NCBI GenBank assembly: GCA_021793895.1
Contig: JAJYRW010000029.1
Span: forward strand, 1 to 10,712
DNA from: Actinomycetes bacterium
GTDB taxonomy: Bacteria; Actinomycetota; Actinomycetes; Actinomycetales; JAJYRW01
Reading direction: 5' to 3'
Length of the DNA stretch: 10,712 nt
The position numbers were made by a program, and so were the translations under genes. The notes under the pieces are model-generated. The model was not told the DNA's origin and ran no database searches. It saw only the letters and a list, made by a program, of their open reading frames with translations. The number at the start of each line of letters is the position of its first letter. Positions within the stretch are counted from its first letter, which is position 1. This document shows, piece by piece, positions 1-6,890 of the stretch.

Positions 1-42
1 TCGGCAGAGAGCACAAACCTCTCGTTCGACAGAGAGCAAAAT
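1..42. repeat. imperfect 16-bp direct repeat, 25-bp period
   Basis: Two copies of TCGrCAGAGAGCAmAA lie at 1-16 and 26-41, with two mismatches. The core CAGAGAGCA is exact at 5-13 and 30-38. The repeat sits 45-85 bases upstream of the first gene, a plausible place for a tandem regulator site. No convincing promoter hexamers could be placed around it. The function is inference, and the left edge of the window may cut a longer array. Confidence 0.45.
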
Positions 43-85
43 TAAATATCGCGCTACTACAAATTCCAACGAATTGGAGCTAGGT

Positions 86-1207
86 ATGACGCAACGAGGC
101 TTAAGCTTTCGATTTTTATCGGAAGCAGACCTAATTGGCGCGGGTGTACTCGACATGGATCGCTGTGTGGAGACTATGGAGGAGGTCTTCAGCCTCGTCG
201 CTCGTGGTGACTATTTAATGGGCGGACCCGGTCAAAATGACCATGGTTTGATGATGTGGTTTCCGCGATCCCCACCGTTTCCCGGCATGCCGGCAGCCGG
301 GCCGGATCGGCGCTTCATGTCGATGGTGGCCTATTTAGGCGGAGACTTTCACGTTATTGGCGAGAAATGGTACGGGTCCAACATCGCCAATCGCGATAAG
401 GGGCTGCCGCGGTCAATCCACACCATCACCTTGAATGATGTCGATACCGGCGCGCCAATTGCTTATATGTCCGGCAATCTGATCAGCGCGATGCGCACCG
501 GCGCCGTGGCCGGCGTTGCTGCGCGGCACCTCGCCACTGCCGATGCGCAAGTGGCGGCAATTATCGGCGCCGGGGTTATTAGCCGGGCCTGCGCCCGGGC
601 AATAGCTTGCGCCATGCCGGGACTTAAGGAAGTGAAAGTCTTTGACCTAGATTTCGAGCGGGCCGGCGCTTTCGCCGCCGAGTTGACCGATGAGTTTGGG
701 CTCAGCGCCCGGACAGCGCAGTCGATGCAGGCTGCAATTGCGGGCTCAGATGTCATTTCGGTTGCAACATCTGGTGCTACACCGCCGGAAATCTTAGGGG
801 AGTGGGTTAAGCCGGGCGCGGTTTTAGCACTGACCGGAAACACCAGCATTTCCGCGGACTTTTATCAGCAAAGCCGGCTCGTGGTGGATAACTGGGCAAT
901 GCATGAAGCGCTCTACCATGATGCGCTTACGCACCCCGACGGCCTGGAAAGCATTAGATCTTGGGCGATGTCTGCCGACCTGCTCGAGTTGCTGGATGCC
1001 GGTCAGGTGGCGAGAGAGCAGGTAGAAAACCTGGGATCGTTGATGGCCGAAAAGTCTGAAAACCGGGCTGATATGCGGGCAACGATCTTCATATCGGGCG
1101 GCATGCCGGTCGAAGATGTCGCTTGGGCAAAGCGCGTATATACGGCCGCGATCGAGCGCGATCTAGGCCAGCGCCTGCAGTTATGGGACACCCCGCACTG
1201 GGCCTAA
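86..1207 (+). CDS. ornithine cyclodeaminase/mu-crystallin family protein, tyramine oxidase subunit B-like
   Basis: This is a 373-residue NAD(P)-binding protein of the OCD/mu-crystallin superfamily. The N-terminal part carries the family dimer/substrate region, with MGGPGQNDHG at about 46-54, GEKWYGSN with Lys94 at about 93-100, and MRTGAVAGVAA at about 136-146. The Arg of RTG matches the carboxylate-binding Arg of ornithine cyclodeaminase. The Rossmann motif GAGVIS is at 161-166. The MGGP...GPDRRFM...GEKWYGSN...GLPRS pattern is that of proteins annotated as tyramine oxidase subunit B, rather than true ornithine cyclodeaminase. The actual reaction cannot be told from sequence. I chose ATG 86 over an in-frame TTG at 74 because GGAG at 76-79 lies 6 bases before it. 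A catalytic amine oxidase partner is not in the window. The polyamine-type importer downstream supports a role in amine metabolism. An ordinary imine reductase or dehydrogenase role remains possible. Confidence 0.85.
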   Translation: MTQRGLSFRFLSEADLIGAGVLDMDRCVETMEEVFSLVARGDYLMGGPGQNDHGLMMWFPRSPPFPGMPAAGPDRRFMSMVAYLGGDFHVIGEKWYGSNIANRDKGLPRSIHTITLNDVDTGAPIAYMSGNLISAMRTGAVAGVAARHLATADAQVAAIIGAGVISRACARAIACAMPGLKEVKVFDLDFERAGAFAAELTDEFGLSARTAQSMQAAIAGSDVISVATSGATPPEILGEWVKPGAVLALTGNTSISADFYQQSRLVVDNWAMHEALYHDALTHPDGLESIRSWAMSADLLELLDAGQVAREQVENLGSLMAEKSENRADMRATIFISGGMPVEDVAWAKRVYTAAIERDLGQRLQLWDTPHWA

Positions 1208-1258
1208 AATCTGCCCTGCAAAGACGTATGTAACAGAACTATAACGGCAGTAGTAGTT

Positions 1259-1290
1259 TGTGATCACATCTGTTAAGTTGACACAAGTCA
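1259..1290. promoter_or_regulatory. palindromic elements TGTGATCACA and TGACacaaGTCA
   Basis: A perfect 10-bp palindrome, TGTGATCACA, lies at 1259-1268. A second inverted repeat, TGAC-acaa-GTCA, lies at 1279-1290 and overlaps a consensus-like TTGACA at 1278-1283. The half-site TGTGA resembles sites for Crp/Fnr-family or GntR-family regulators, but without the usual central spacing. No good -10 hexamer sits 16-18 bases after TTGACA, so a promoter here is not proven. Both elements are in the 213-base gap before the OsmC gene. Confidence 0.4.
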
Positions 1291-1322
1291 GTTTGCCGCC
1301 GCACTACGCCTGCGACATAAAT

Positions 1323-1386
1323 CGCCGGTTGAATGGATGATTACTTAGCACTAGTTTTGTGAGGAATTCGCGCCAAGCAACCGGCG
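1323..1386 (+). promoter_or_regulatory. 9-bp inverted repeat enclosing a possible promoter, upstream of the OsmC gene
   Basis: CGCCGGTTG at 1323-1331 is the exact reverse complement of CAACCGGCG at 1378-1386, leaving a 46-base interior. Inside is a weak promoter-like pair, TTGAAT at 1329-1334 and TAGTTT at 1352-1357, with a 17-base spacer. If that promoter is used, the start would fall near 1364 and only the right arm would be transcribed. If transcription starts further upstream, the RNA could fold into a long stem-loop about 35 bases before the GTG start. No known riboswitch class is recognised. Confidence 0.35.
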
Positions 1387-1420
1387 TGAGCGTTCAGCCA
1401 GACCACTGTTGGGAGACTAC

Positions 1421-1957
1421 GTGTCCACCACCGGATTGCGAGAACCTCCGGTTCTCAAAACATCCGCAACACAACACTTAGTTAACGCTCGCCCGCAGGC
1501 CGCAACTCACTGCGAAGATTTATCGGTGAGTGGCGATGTCCAAGACTTGACCGCGGTCCACAAGATAACCGTCCAAGAGTGGGGCTATTTGAGTGATACT
1601 CGCCCCAAAACGGCTGGCGGGAGTCTGACTCCACACGCCCCCGAGCATTTACTTGGTGCCCTTAGTTCCTATCTTTGTCACACACTAATCATCGGTGCAA
1701 TTTACCGAGAACTGGAGTTTGAACTTATTAAGGTAGATGTGGTCGCAAAAAATAATGATGCCCACTTCTATTTAATAGAGCAAAGCGATCCCAGAACCCC
1801 ATACGATTTTGAGGTGACAGTACATCTAGTTGGTGCAAATGCTGCCCAGAAGCAGATTGACCACTTGATTTCGTACGCTGAAAGCACGCGCCGGGCCGAA
1901 AAACCGGCCAAAGCGCGGACCCAGGCCAATCTCATACGGCAGGCAGTCGCCGCCTAA
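1421..1957 (+). CDS. OsmC family protein (single conserved Cys)
   Basis: This protein of about 178 residues has the OsmC/Ohr fold signature TPHAPEHLLGALSSYLCHTL at about 70-89. In known OsmC/Ohr peroxidases the PE(x)LL glutamate and the following Cys are the catalytic pair, here Glu75 and Cys86. The C-terminal helix reads ISYAESTRR where the family usually has its second, resolving Cys (CPxS). That residue is absent, and the only other Cys (Cys31) lies in the N-terminal part. A normal two-Cys thiol peroxidase cycle is therefore doubtful. I prefer GTG 1421, preceded 5 bases away by GGGAG (1411-1415), over an in-frame TTG at 1409. GC content at 1681-1860 is about 42%, clearly below the later genes (70% at 7081-7140), which suggests a different history. 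Its place between the amine protein and the importer hints at a linked role, but this is inference. Confidence 0.82.
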   Translation: MSTTGLREPPVLKTSATQHLVNARPQAATHCEDLSVSGDVQDLTAVHKITVQEWGYLSDTRPKTAGGSLTPHAPEHLLGALSSYLCHTLIIGAIYRELEFELIKVDVVAKNNDAHFYLIEQSDPRTPYDFEVTVHLVGANAAQKQIDHLISYAESTRRAEKPAKARTQANLIRQAVAA

Positions 1958-2074
1958 GTTGGTCATTTTTGTATCTTCAGGTCTAGCATTTTCGCCAGAA
2001 ATCACACATAATTCTCGAATGCAAAATATCCAAGCCGATCAATATTTTCCACATATTTAAGGATTGATTTGAAC

Positions 2075-3163
2075 ATGGCCATTAAGCCTCTTAATGGACG
2101 CAAGGCTGTTGTACCTATTTCCCTATTCGCTGGAACGGCCCTGGTGCTCGCTGCCTGTGGTGGTGGCGACAGCAATGGTGACGGAAACGGCGACGCCGGC
2201 GGTTCCGGCGAACTGATCGTGGCTGGCTTTGGTGGCGCCTATGGCGACGCCCAGATGGAGGCCTACTACGACGTATACGACGAAGAGACCGATGTGATCC
2301 TCTCCGTGCTGAACACGGAAGCTTCGCTGGGTGCGGTATCCGTCCAGGTTGAAAACAACAACGTTCAGTGGGACATCGTCGAACTCAACGGTGCCGATAT
2401 GGTCGCTGGCTGCCTCGCCGGTGTCCTGGAACCAATTGACTACGACGTGGTTGACGAAAGCGTGCTAGAGGAAAACGCCGGCGAAGAATGCGGCGTAGCG
2501 GCCAGTTTCTACACCGTGGGCATCGGCTACAACAACGAGGATTGGCCAGATGAGCCGCCCACATGGGAAGAGTTCTACGACCCGGACTCCTTCGACGGTA
2601 AGCGCGCTATCGAAAGCTACATCCAAGACGGCACCCTTGAATACGTGCTAATTGGTGACGGTGTCGATAAGAACGACCTGTACCCCCTTGACCTGGATCG
2701 GGCCGTCGACAAGCTCAACTCAGTTGCTGATGACCTGATCGTGGTGGATTCCTTAGACCAGGCCTCTCAGCTGCTTACCAGTGGCGACGCGACCCTGATT
2801 CAGTCGGCTTCAGCACGCATGCTCGCGCTGCAAGAAGAAGGACTGGACGTGGGCTACAACCCCGTGGGCCAAACCGGTGGCTCCTACTGGGTAGTACCGA
2901 AAGACGCGCCCAATAAAGAAGCCGCCATGGAGTTCTTGGCTTGGGCAGGCGAATGCGTTGAATGCTCCACTGAAATCGGTGAACTGACCGCATACTCCGG
3001 CCCCAATGCCGAAGGCAACACGCTGATCGAGGGCGATGTAGCCGAGATGCTGCCCTCGAATCCGGACGTGGCCGAACTTTCTTTCCCGGTTGACCTGGAA
3101 TGGTGGGGCGAAAACACCGAGGAAGCCCAGGACGCCTTCAACCGGTTCATGACGAGCCAGTAA
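2075..3163 (+). CDS. PotD-like spermidine/putrescine ABC transporter substrate-binding lipoprotein
   Basis: This is a 362-residue extracellular solute-binding protein of the PotD/PotF type. A basic start (KPLNGRK) and a hydrophobic segment lead to the lipobox LAAC, with Cys28 as the lipid attachment site. A Gly/Asp/Asn-rich flexible linker follows (about 29-46). The mature start VAGFGGAYGDAQ, then WDIVELNG and YNNEDWPDEPPTWEEFYDP, match the family pattern. The protein is strongly acidic, as expected for a receptor of cationic amines. Four further Cys (113, 139, 294, 297) could form disulfides, and the GECVEC pair near the C-terminus is notable. AAGGA at 2059-2063 lies 11 bases before ATG 2075 and 5 before an in-frame TTG at 2069. 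I chose ATG, but TTG cannot be excluded and would add two residues. The exact substrate is not readable from sequence. Confidence 0.88.
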   Translation: MAIKPLNGRKAVVPISLFAGTALVLAACGGGDSNGDGNGDAGGSGELIVAGFGGAYGDAQMEAYYDVYDEETDVILSVLNTEASLGAVSVQVENNNVQWDIVELNGADMVAGCLAGVLEPIDYDVVDESVLEENAGEECGVAASFYTVGIGYNNEDWPDEPPTWEEFYDPDSFDGKRAIESYIQDGTLEYVLIGDGVDKNDLYPLDLDRAVDKLNSVADDLIVVDSLDQASQLLTSGDATLIQSASARMLALQEEGLDVGYNPVGQTGGSYWVVPKDAPNKEAAMEFLAWAGECVECSTEIGELTAYSGPNAEGNTLIEGDVAEMLPSNPDVAELSFPVDLEWWGENTEEAQDAFNRFMTSQ

Positions 3164-3198
3164 CGCAACGGTAGGTAAAGCTACGGCAGGGAATGCTA

Positions 3199-4038
3199 AT
3201 GGAGATTATTAAAAGAATCTCAAGCGTTCGAGGTCTCTTATTGCTCGCGGTGATCGCTATTTTCACCGTGGGCCTGGTGATCCCGTTCGTTGGTTTGGTA
3301 AACCGCAGTTTGGAAACCGGGGCAGATGGCACCAACGCCTATGTCCAGATTTTCAATAATGACGGCTACATATCCGTCATTATCACCACGGTGATCATTG
3401 CGGTTACCACCACCATTTTCACTATCGGGCTGGCTTATCCACTTGCTTATTACATTTGGAACAGCCATGGCACCTGGAAGCTCTTGCTACTAGGCGCACT
3501 GATCATCCCGTTCTTCACCTCAATTGTGGTTAAGAACTTCTCGTGGACGGTCATTTTGGAAAACAGCGGCCCGATAAACAAAATGCTCATGGGAATCGGC
3601 ATTACTAGTGAGCCAGTGCAATTACTGTTCACCAGAACTGCCGTAATCGTTGCCATGGTGCACTACTTACTCCCGATTGCCGTAGTGCCTATCTACGTGG
3701 CGCTAACCGGCATTGATCGTTCGCTGATCAAAGCCTCCCGATCGTTGGGAGCGGGACGGGGGCGAACCTTTACCTCCATCACGTTCCCACTTTCGGGGCC
3801 CGGCGTTGCCACCTCCTCGGTGACCGTGTTTGTGCTGTCCGCCGGGTTCTATGTCACCCCGGCACTGCTGGGTGGGCGTGGAGATCGAATGGTGGCAAAT
3901 CTGATCGATGACGCAATCAATAAGCTAAATCGCTTAGATACCGCATCCGGGTTGGCCATAATCGTCGGTGTAGCCGTCTTGGTTAGTATTCCGATCGCGC
4001 TGCGCCAGATTGCACCTCAAAAGGAGGAAGCAAAATGA
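3199..4038 (+). CDS. PotB-like ABC transporter permease
   Basis: This 279-residue inner-membrane permease has about six hydrophobic spans, the first at about 11-33. The cytoplasmic EAA loop is seen as IKASRSLGAGRGRTFTSITF followed by PLSGPG at about 178-204, which is the contact site for the ATPase. It belongs to the binding-protein-dependent transport inner-membrane family and corresponds to PotB or PotH. ATG 3199 is preferred to ATG 3193 because AGGGA at 3188-3192 is 6 bases before 3199 but directly touches 3193. The gene begins 35 bases after the binding-protein gene. Its stop overlaps the start of the next permease (ATGA at 4035-4038), so the two are translationally coupled. Confidence 0.88.
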   Translation: MEIIKRISSVRGLLLLAVIAIFTVGLVIPFVGLVNRSLETGADGTNAYVQIFNNDGYISVIITTVIIAVTTTIFTIGLAYPLAYYIWNSHGTWKLLLLGALIIPFFTSIVVKNFSWTVILENSGPINKMLMGIGITSEPVQLLFTRTAVIVAMVHYLLPIAVVPIYVALTGIDRSLIKASRSLGAGRGRTFTSITFPLSGPGVATSSVTVFVLSAGFYVTPALLGGRGDRMVANLIDDAINKLNRLDTASGLAIIVGVAVLVSIPIALRQIAPQKEEAK

Positions 4039-4898
4039 CCGCTGTAGCTGAGAAAACCCGGCCAGCGATCAGTACCCAGCGCCGCCGTCCGCGCTTCGTT
4101 AAACCCCGCAAGCCCCGGCGCATTGGTACCACCACGCTGGCGACGCTGGTTTTAATCTTTTTACTGGCTCCCACCGCCATGGTGTTCCCACTGGCGCTGA
4201 ACAGTGGTCGGGTCTTGCGCTTCCCACCCGATGAGCTATCAACGGTCCACCTGCAAAATGTGGCGACTAGTTCGGTGTGGCAAGACGCACTGTGGACCAG
4301 CGTGCAGGTGGGGTTGGGCGCAGCAGCAATTGCCACCGTTATTGGAACTCTCACCGCCGCGGTGATTCCAAGTCGGCGCATATTTAGCCTGCCCATCCAA
4401 CTGGCAGTTGCCCTACCGCTGGTTTTACCGCCAGTTGTTTTGGCAGTTGCCTGGTTCGGCCTATTTAGTGACCTGTCACTGGTTGGAACGAAACTGGGAA
4501 TCATCATCGGGCACGGCTTTATGGGAGTGCCATTTGTGTTCCTGAACGTCTCGGGTGCGCTTTCAAACCTGAACCCCGAGTTCTTACTGGCCGCCCGCAG
4601 CCTCGGCGCCCGCGCGCACATCGTATTTTTGCGCATCGTTCTACCGATTATCGGGCCCGGTGTTTTAGCTGGTGCGGTGCTGACGTTCGTTATTTCCTTT
4701 GACGAGCTAATCCTGCCGCTATTCCTGGGGGCAGGTGTCGTACCAACAATTCCGCAGGTGTTGTGGTCGCAAATTCAGCACACCACCACGCCCGAAATTG
4801 CGGCGGTTGCGGCAATCACGACAACGTTCACGCTCACGATTTTGGTTATCTACCTCGTACTTGCCCGTTCCTTCGGTGCCACGAAGAAGGTCCAATGA
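4035..4898 (+). CDS. PotC-like ABC transporter permease
   Basis: This 287-residue permease is the partner of the preceding one, forming the heterodimeric membrane channel. Its N-terminus is a positively charged cytoplasmic tail of about 30 residues rich in Arg, Lys and Pro, longer than usual in PotC. About six membrane spans follow. The EAA loop reads LAARSLGARAHIVFLRIVLP then IIGPG, close to the family consensus and better conserved than in its partner. AAGGAGG at 4021-4027 is 7 bases before ATG 4035 and inside the end of the upstream gene. The stop at 4896-4898 is followed 14 bases later by the ATPase start. Confidence 0.88.
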   Translation: MTAVAEKTRPAISTQRRRPRFVKPRKPRRIGTTTLATLVLIFLLAPTAMVFPLALNSGRVLRFPPDELSTVHLQNVATSSVWQDALWTSVQVGLGAAAIATVIGTLTAAVIPSRRIFSLPIQLAVALPLVLPPVVLAVAWFGLFSDLSLVGTKLGIIIGHGFMGVPFVFLNVSGALSNLNPEFLLAARSLGARAHIVFLRIVLPIIGPGVLAGAVLTFVISFDELILPLFLGAGVVPTIPQVLWSQIQHTTTPEIAAVAAITTTFTLTILVIYLVLARSFGATKKVQ

Positions 4899-4912
4899 CC
4901 CAAGGAGAAGAC

Positions 4913-6118
4913 ATGACAGCCCAAACAGCCGCCTCGGCCGAAGGGGCCGGATCGGCAGAAAAAACCGCGGGGCCGGCAACGGCTGCTCCGGTAGAAAAGA
5001 CAGACCAGTCTACTCCCGGCTTGGAACTGGTCGGCGTATCGAAAACCCTGGGTAACAACCTGGTGGTAAACGACGTCTCAATGAAAGTCCATAAGGGCGA
5101 AATGTTCACCCTTTTGGGCTCGAGCGGGTCGGGTAAAACCACGACATTGAATCTCATCGCTGGCTTCCTCGAACCGGATGAGGGCGAGATTTTCATCCGC
5201 GGCCGGAACGTGGCTTCCATTCCACCGGAAAAGCGCGGGCTGGGAATCGTATTCCAGACCTATGCGCTCTTCCCGCACATGAGTGTGGCGCAAAACGTGG
5301 CCTTCCCCCTGCGCCAGCGCGGCATTCGCGGCGCTGAATTGCGTCGGCGCGTGAAGGATGCGCTCACCATGGTGGAACTTGAAAACCGCGGTGGCGCGAA
5401 GCCCGGCGAACTCAGTGGTGGCCAAAAACAGCGCGTGGCTTTGGCCCGTGGCTTGGTCTTTGAGCCCGAAATGATGCTCTTCGACGAGCCGCTGGGAGCG
5501 TTGGACCGGAAATTGCGCCAGCAATTGCAAGAAGAACTCCGCGAGATTCACGACCGCATCAAGTTCACCGCCCTGTATGTCACCCACGACCAGGAAGAAG
5601 CGCTCGCGCTATCGGATGAGGTCGCGGTAATGACTCGGGGCATCATTGCGCAATCGGCTACGAACACAGAGATCTACGACCGACCCGCAAACGCGTTTGT
5701 GGCCCAGTTCCTGGGTGATGCCAACCTGCTGTCGGTGACGGTCCAGGATGTGGCCAATTCTGGTTGTGTAGTAAAGACCAATACTGGTTCGGTTACTTCT
5801 GCATCCTTTGGAGCCGGTGTTTCGCTGGGTACCGGCGAAGCGGGCCTGTTAGTGGCCCGCCCCGAAGCGCTTGAGGTTGTCGCTCGAGAAAATGGCGAGG
5901 ATTGCCTCGTTGCCGGCACGCTTTCTTATAAGCGCTTCGTGGGCCAAGACATTTTGGCCGCGGTGGACGACGGTACCGGTGGGCTCATTCAGGTCCGCGA
6001 GCGTCCGGGCGGGGAGCTGGAATCCCTGGAAATAGATAGCAAGGTCTGCGTGCGGTGGCGCGATTCCGATAAGGCTTGCGTAATTGGCGTCCCGGAATCT
6101 GAAGACACCATGATGTAG
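4913..6118 (+). CDS. PotA-like ABC transporter ATP-binding protein
   Basis: This 401-residue ATPase powers the importer from the cytoplasmic side. All nucleotide-binding motifs are intact: Walker A GSSGSGKT (69-76), Q-loop FQTYALFPHM with Gln115, signature LSGGQ (168-172), Walker B MMLFDE (187-192) with the D-loop LGALD, and switch His225 in YVTHDQEEA. The C-terminal region from about 270 fits the TOBE regulatory domain of PotA/MalK-type ATPases. An Ala/Glu/Thr-rich tail of about 35 residues precedes the ABC domain, which is longer than typical. ATG 4913 has AAGGAG (4902-4907) 5 bases upstream, so it is preferred to ATG 4895 or any earlier start, which would run far into the permease gene. 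Confidence 0.92.
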   Translation: MTAQTAASAEGAGSAEKTAGPATAAPVEKTDQSTPGLELVGVSKTLGNNLVVNDVSMKVHKGEMFTLLGSSGSGKTTTLNLIAGFLEPDEGEIFIRGRNVASIPPEKRGLGIVFQTYALFPHMSVAQNVAFPLRQRGIRGAELRRRVKDALTMVELENRGGAKPGELSGGQKQRVALARGLVFEPEMMLFDEPLGALDRKLRQQLQEELREIHDRIKFTALYVTHDQEEALALSDEVAVMTRGIIAQSATNTEIYDRPANAFVAQFLGDANLLSVTVQDVANSGCVVKTNTGSVTSASFGAGVSLGTGEAGLLVARPEALEVVARENGEDCLVAGTLSYKRFVGQDILAAVDDGTGGLIQVRERPGGELESLEIDSKVCVRWRDSDKACVIGVPESEDTMM

Positions 6119-6124
6119 GGCTGT

Positions 6125-6164
6125 TTTAAAACCCGCAGTGCCAGTTTAAAACCCGCAGTGCCAG
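6125..6164. repeat. exact tandem duplication of a 20-bp terminator arm
   Basis: The 20-base unit TTTAAAACCCGCAGTGCCAG occurs twice without mismatch, at 6125-6144 and 6145-6164. Each copy contains the complete left arm of the downstream terminator hairpin. This gives two mutually exclusive plus-strand stems, and for minus-strand transcripts two successive right arms. Confidence 0.95.
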
Positions 6165-6204
6165 GCACCCAATTTTTTGGTTCGTCCGGCACTGCGGGTT
6201 TTTT
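6128..6204. terminator. convergent, probably bidirectional intrinsic terminator
   Basis: AAAACCCGCAGTGCC at 6148-6162, and again at 6128-6142, pairs perfectly over 15 bp with GGCACTGCGGGTTTT at 6188-6202. A T run at 6199-6204 closes the stem on the plus strand. The 25-base loop holds a smaller hairpin, CCAA-TTTT-TTGG, at 6169-6180. On the minus strand the complements of 6148-6151 and 6128-6131 supply short TTTT runs. It separates the plus-strand importer operon from the convergent minus-strand membrane protein gene, whose stop codon is only 5 bases away. Confidence 0.88.
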
Positions 6205-6208
6205 CCGC

Positions 6209-6796
6209 TCAGGTGGCGTGAATGACAATAAACACACCTGCCGTTACCGCCAGCAGCCCTCCGGTTAAGAAGCACACTCGCGCCGGCGCGCTGCCCGGGC
6301 GCTGGTTTGGGCTGCTGAGCATCACGATCAGTGTTCCCAGCGCGATCAGTATTGCCATCGCGATGTATATCGGCGTGCGGTACAGCCACGAATATAAAAC
6401 AAAGTGCATGGACGTAATGGCGGCAAACGCAAACGGCACGAGCGCATAGGTGCGTTTAACGACGAGATAAATCAAGAATGGCAAACCCAGCAACTGTGAT
6501 GAGCCAATCAAAACGGACAGCTGGGTAATTTCATCACTAACGGGGCGTTCATTGCCTATTGCACCCAAAAGTAGTGATGCTCCCATGGCTAATGGGAAGG
6601 CGACCAACCCTTGAAAGAGCGTGACAAAAGCCGCGGTCCGCTCCGAAATTTCTAGCCGCTTTGGCCCCGCTGCTGGTATGGCTACGCGCGTCCATCCCAG
6701 GCCGCAGATGAGCCACGTCAGCCCATAGGCCCCGAGAAATGCCACGCCAGAAAAGTTCTGCTGGGCGAGCTCTGCAAGGGAGTCTGTTAGGTTCAT
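6209..6796 (-). CDS. six-span membrane protein, DUF7010-like
   Basis: This 195-residue hydrophobic protein has likely membrane spans at about 17-35, 55-79, 93-112, 117-136, 140-160 and 173-192. The central stretch, where SQLLGLPFLIYLVV is followed by a helix ending MHFVLYSWLYRTPIYI, resembles the pattern of DUF7010 proteins; this family call is from memory and moderate. No catalytic or transport motif is visible, so no function is proposed. I chose ATG at 6796. There is no clear ribosome site before it, and in-frame GTG (6820) or TTG (6829) starts would add up to 11 residues. It is transcribed alone, ending in the shared terminator and diverging from the protease gene. Confidence 0.72.
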   Translation of the reverse strand: MNLTDSLAELAQQNFSGVAFLGAYGLTWLICGLGWTRVAIPAAGPKRLEISERTAAFVTLFQGLVAFPLAMGASLLLGAIGNERPVSDEITQLSVLIGSSQLLGLPFLIYLVVKRTYALVPFAFAAITSMHFVLYSWLYRTPIYIAMAILIALGTLIVMLSSPNQRPGSAPARVCFLTGGLLAVTAGVFIVIHAT

Positions 6797-6851
6797 GTGT
6801 TTTAGTGTGCCATCTGCCACCTGGCCCAACCGGTGAACTTATCGGCGATAA

Positions 6852-6890
6852 TTAACGCACCACCAAGTGAAAGCTGATAATTGTGCAATG
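6852..6890 (+). promoter_or_regulatory. promoter-like pair for a leaderless mRNA
   Basis: TTAACG at 6852-6857 (4 of 6 to TTGACA) and GATAAT at 6876-6881 (5 of 6 to TATAAT) are separated by 18 bases. The ATG at 6888 is the seventh base after the -10 hexamer, where transcription normally begins. No Shine-Dalgarno sequence precedes this ATG. Both facts point to an mRNA starting at or next to the start codon, a common arrangement in actinobacteria. Confidence 0.55.

Noticed and set aside
463..849. 128-residue minus-strand open frame opposite the OCD-family gene
   Set aside because: Low-complexity Ala/Ser/Arg composition typical of an antisense shadow in GC-rich DNA.
1278..1306. TTGACA as the -35 of a standard promoter
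   Set aside because: The -35 is perfect, but no acceptable -10 hexamer lies 16-18 bases downstream; kept only as part of the palindrome note.
3983..4636. 217-residue minus-strand open frame opposite the two permeases
   Set aside because: Arg/Pro/Thr-rich shadow of the permease genes, with no recognisable motif and no ribosome site; the plus-strand genes are clearly real.
4763..4912. Extended start of the ATPase inside the permease gene
   Set aside because: The extra 50 residues do not resemble the family, and a good ribosome site fits ATG 4913.
5078..5587. 169-residue minus-strand open frame opposite the ATPase gene
   Set aside because: It mirrors the highly conserved ABC domain on the other strand and carries no motif of its own.
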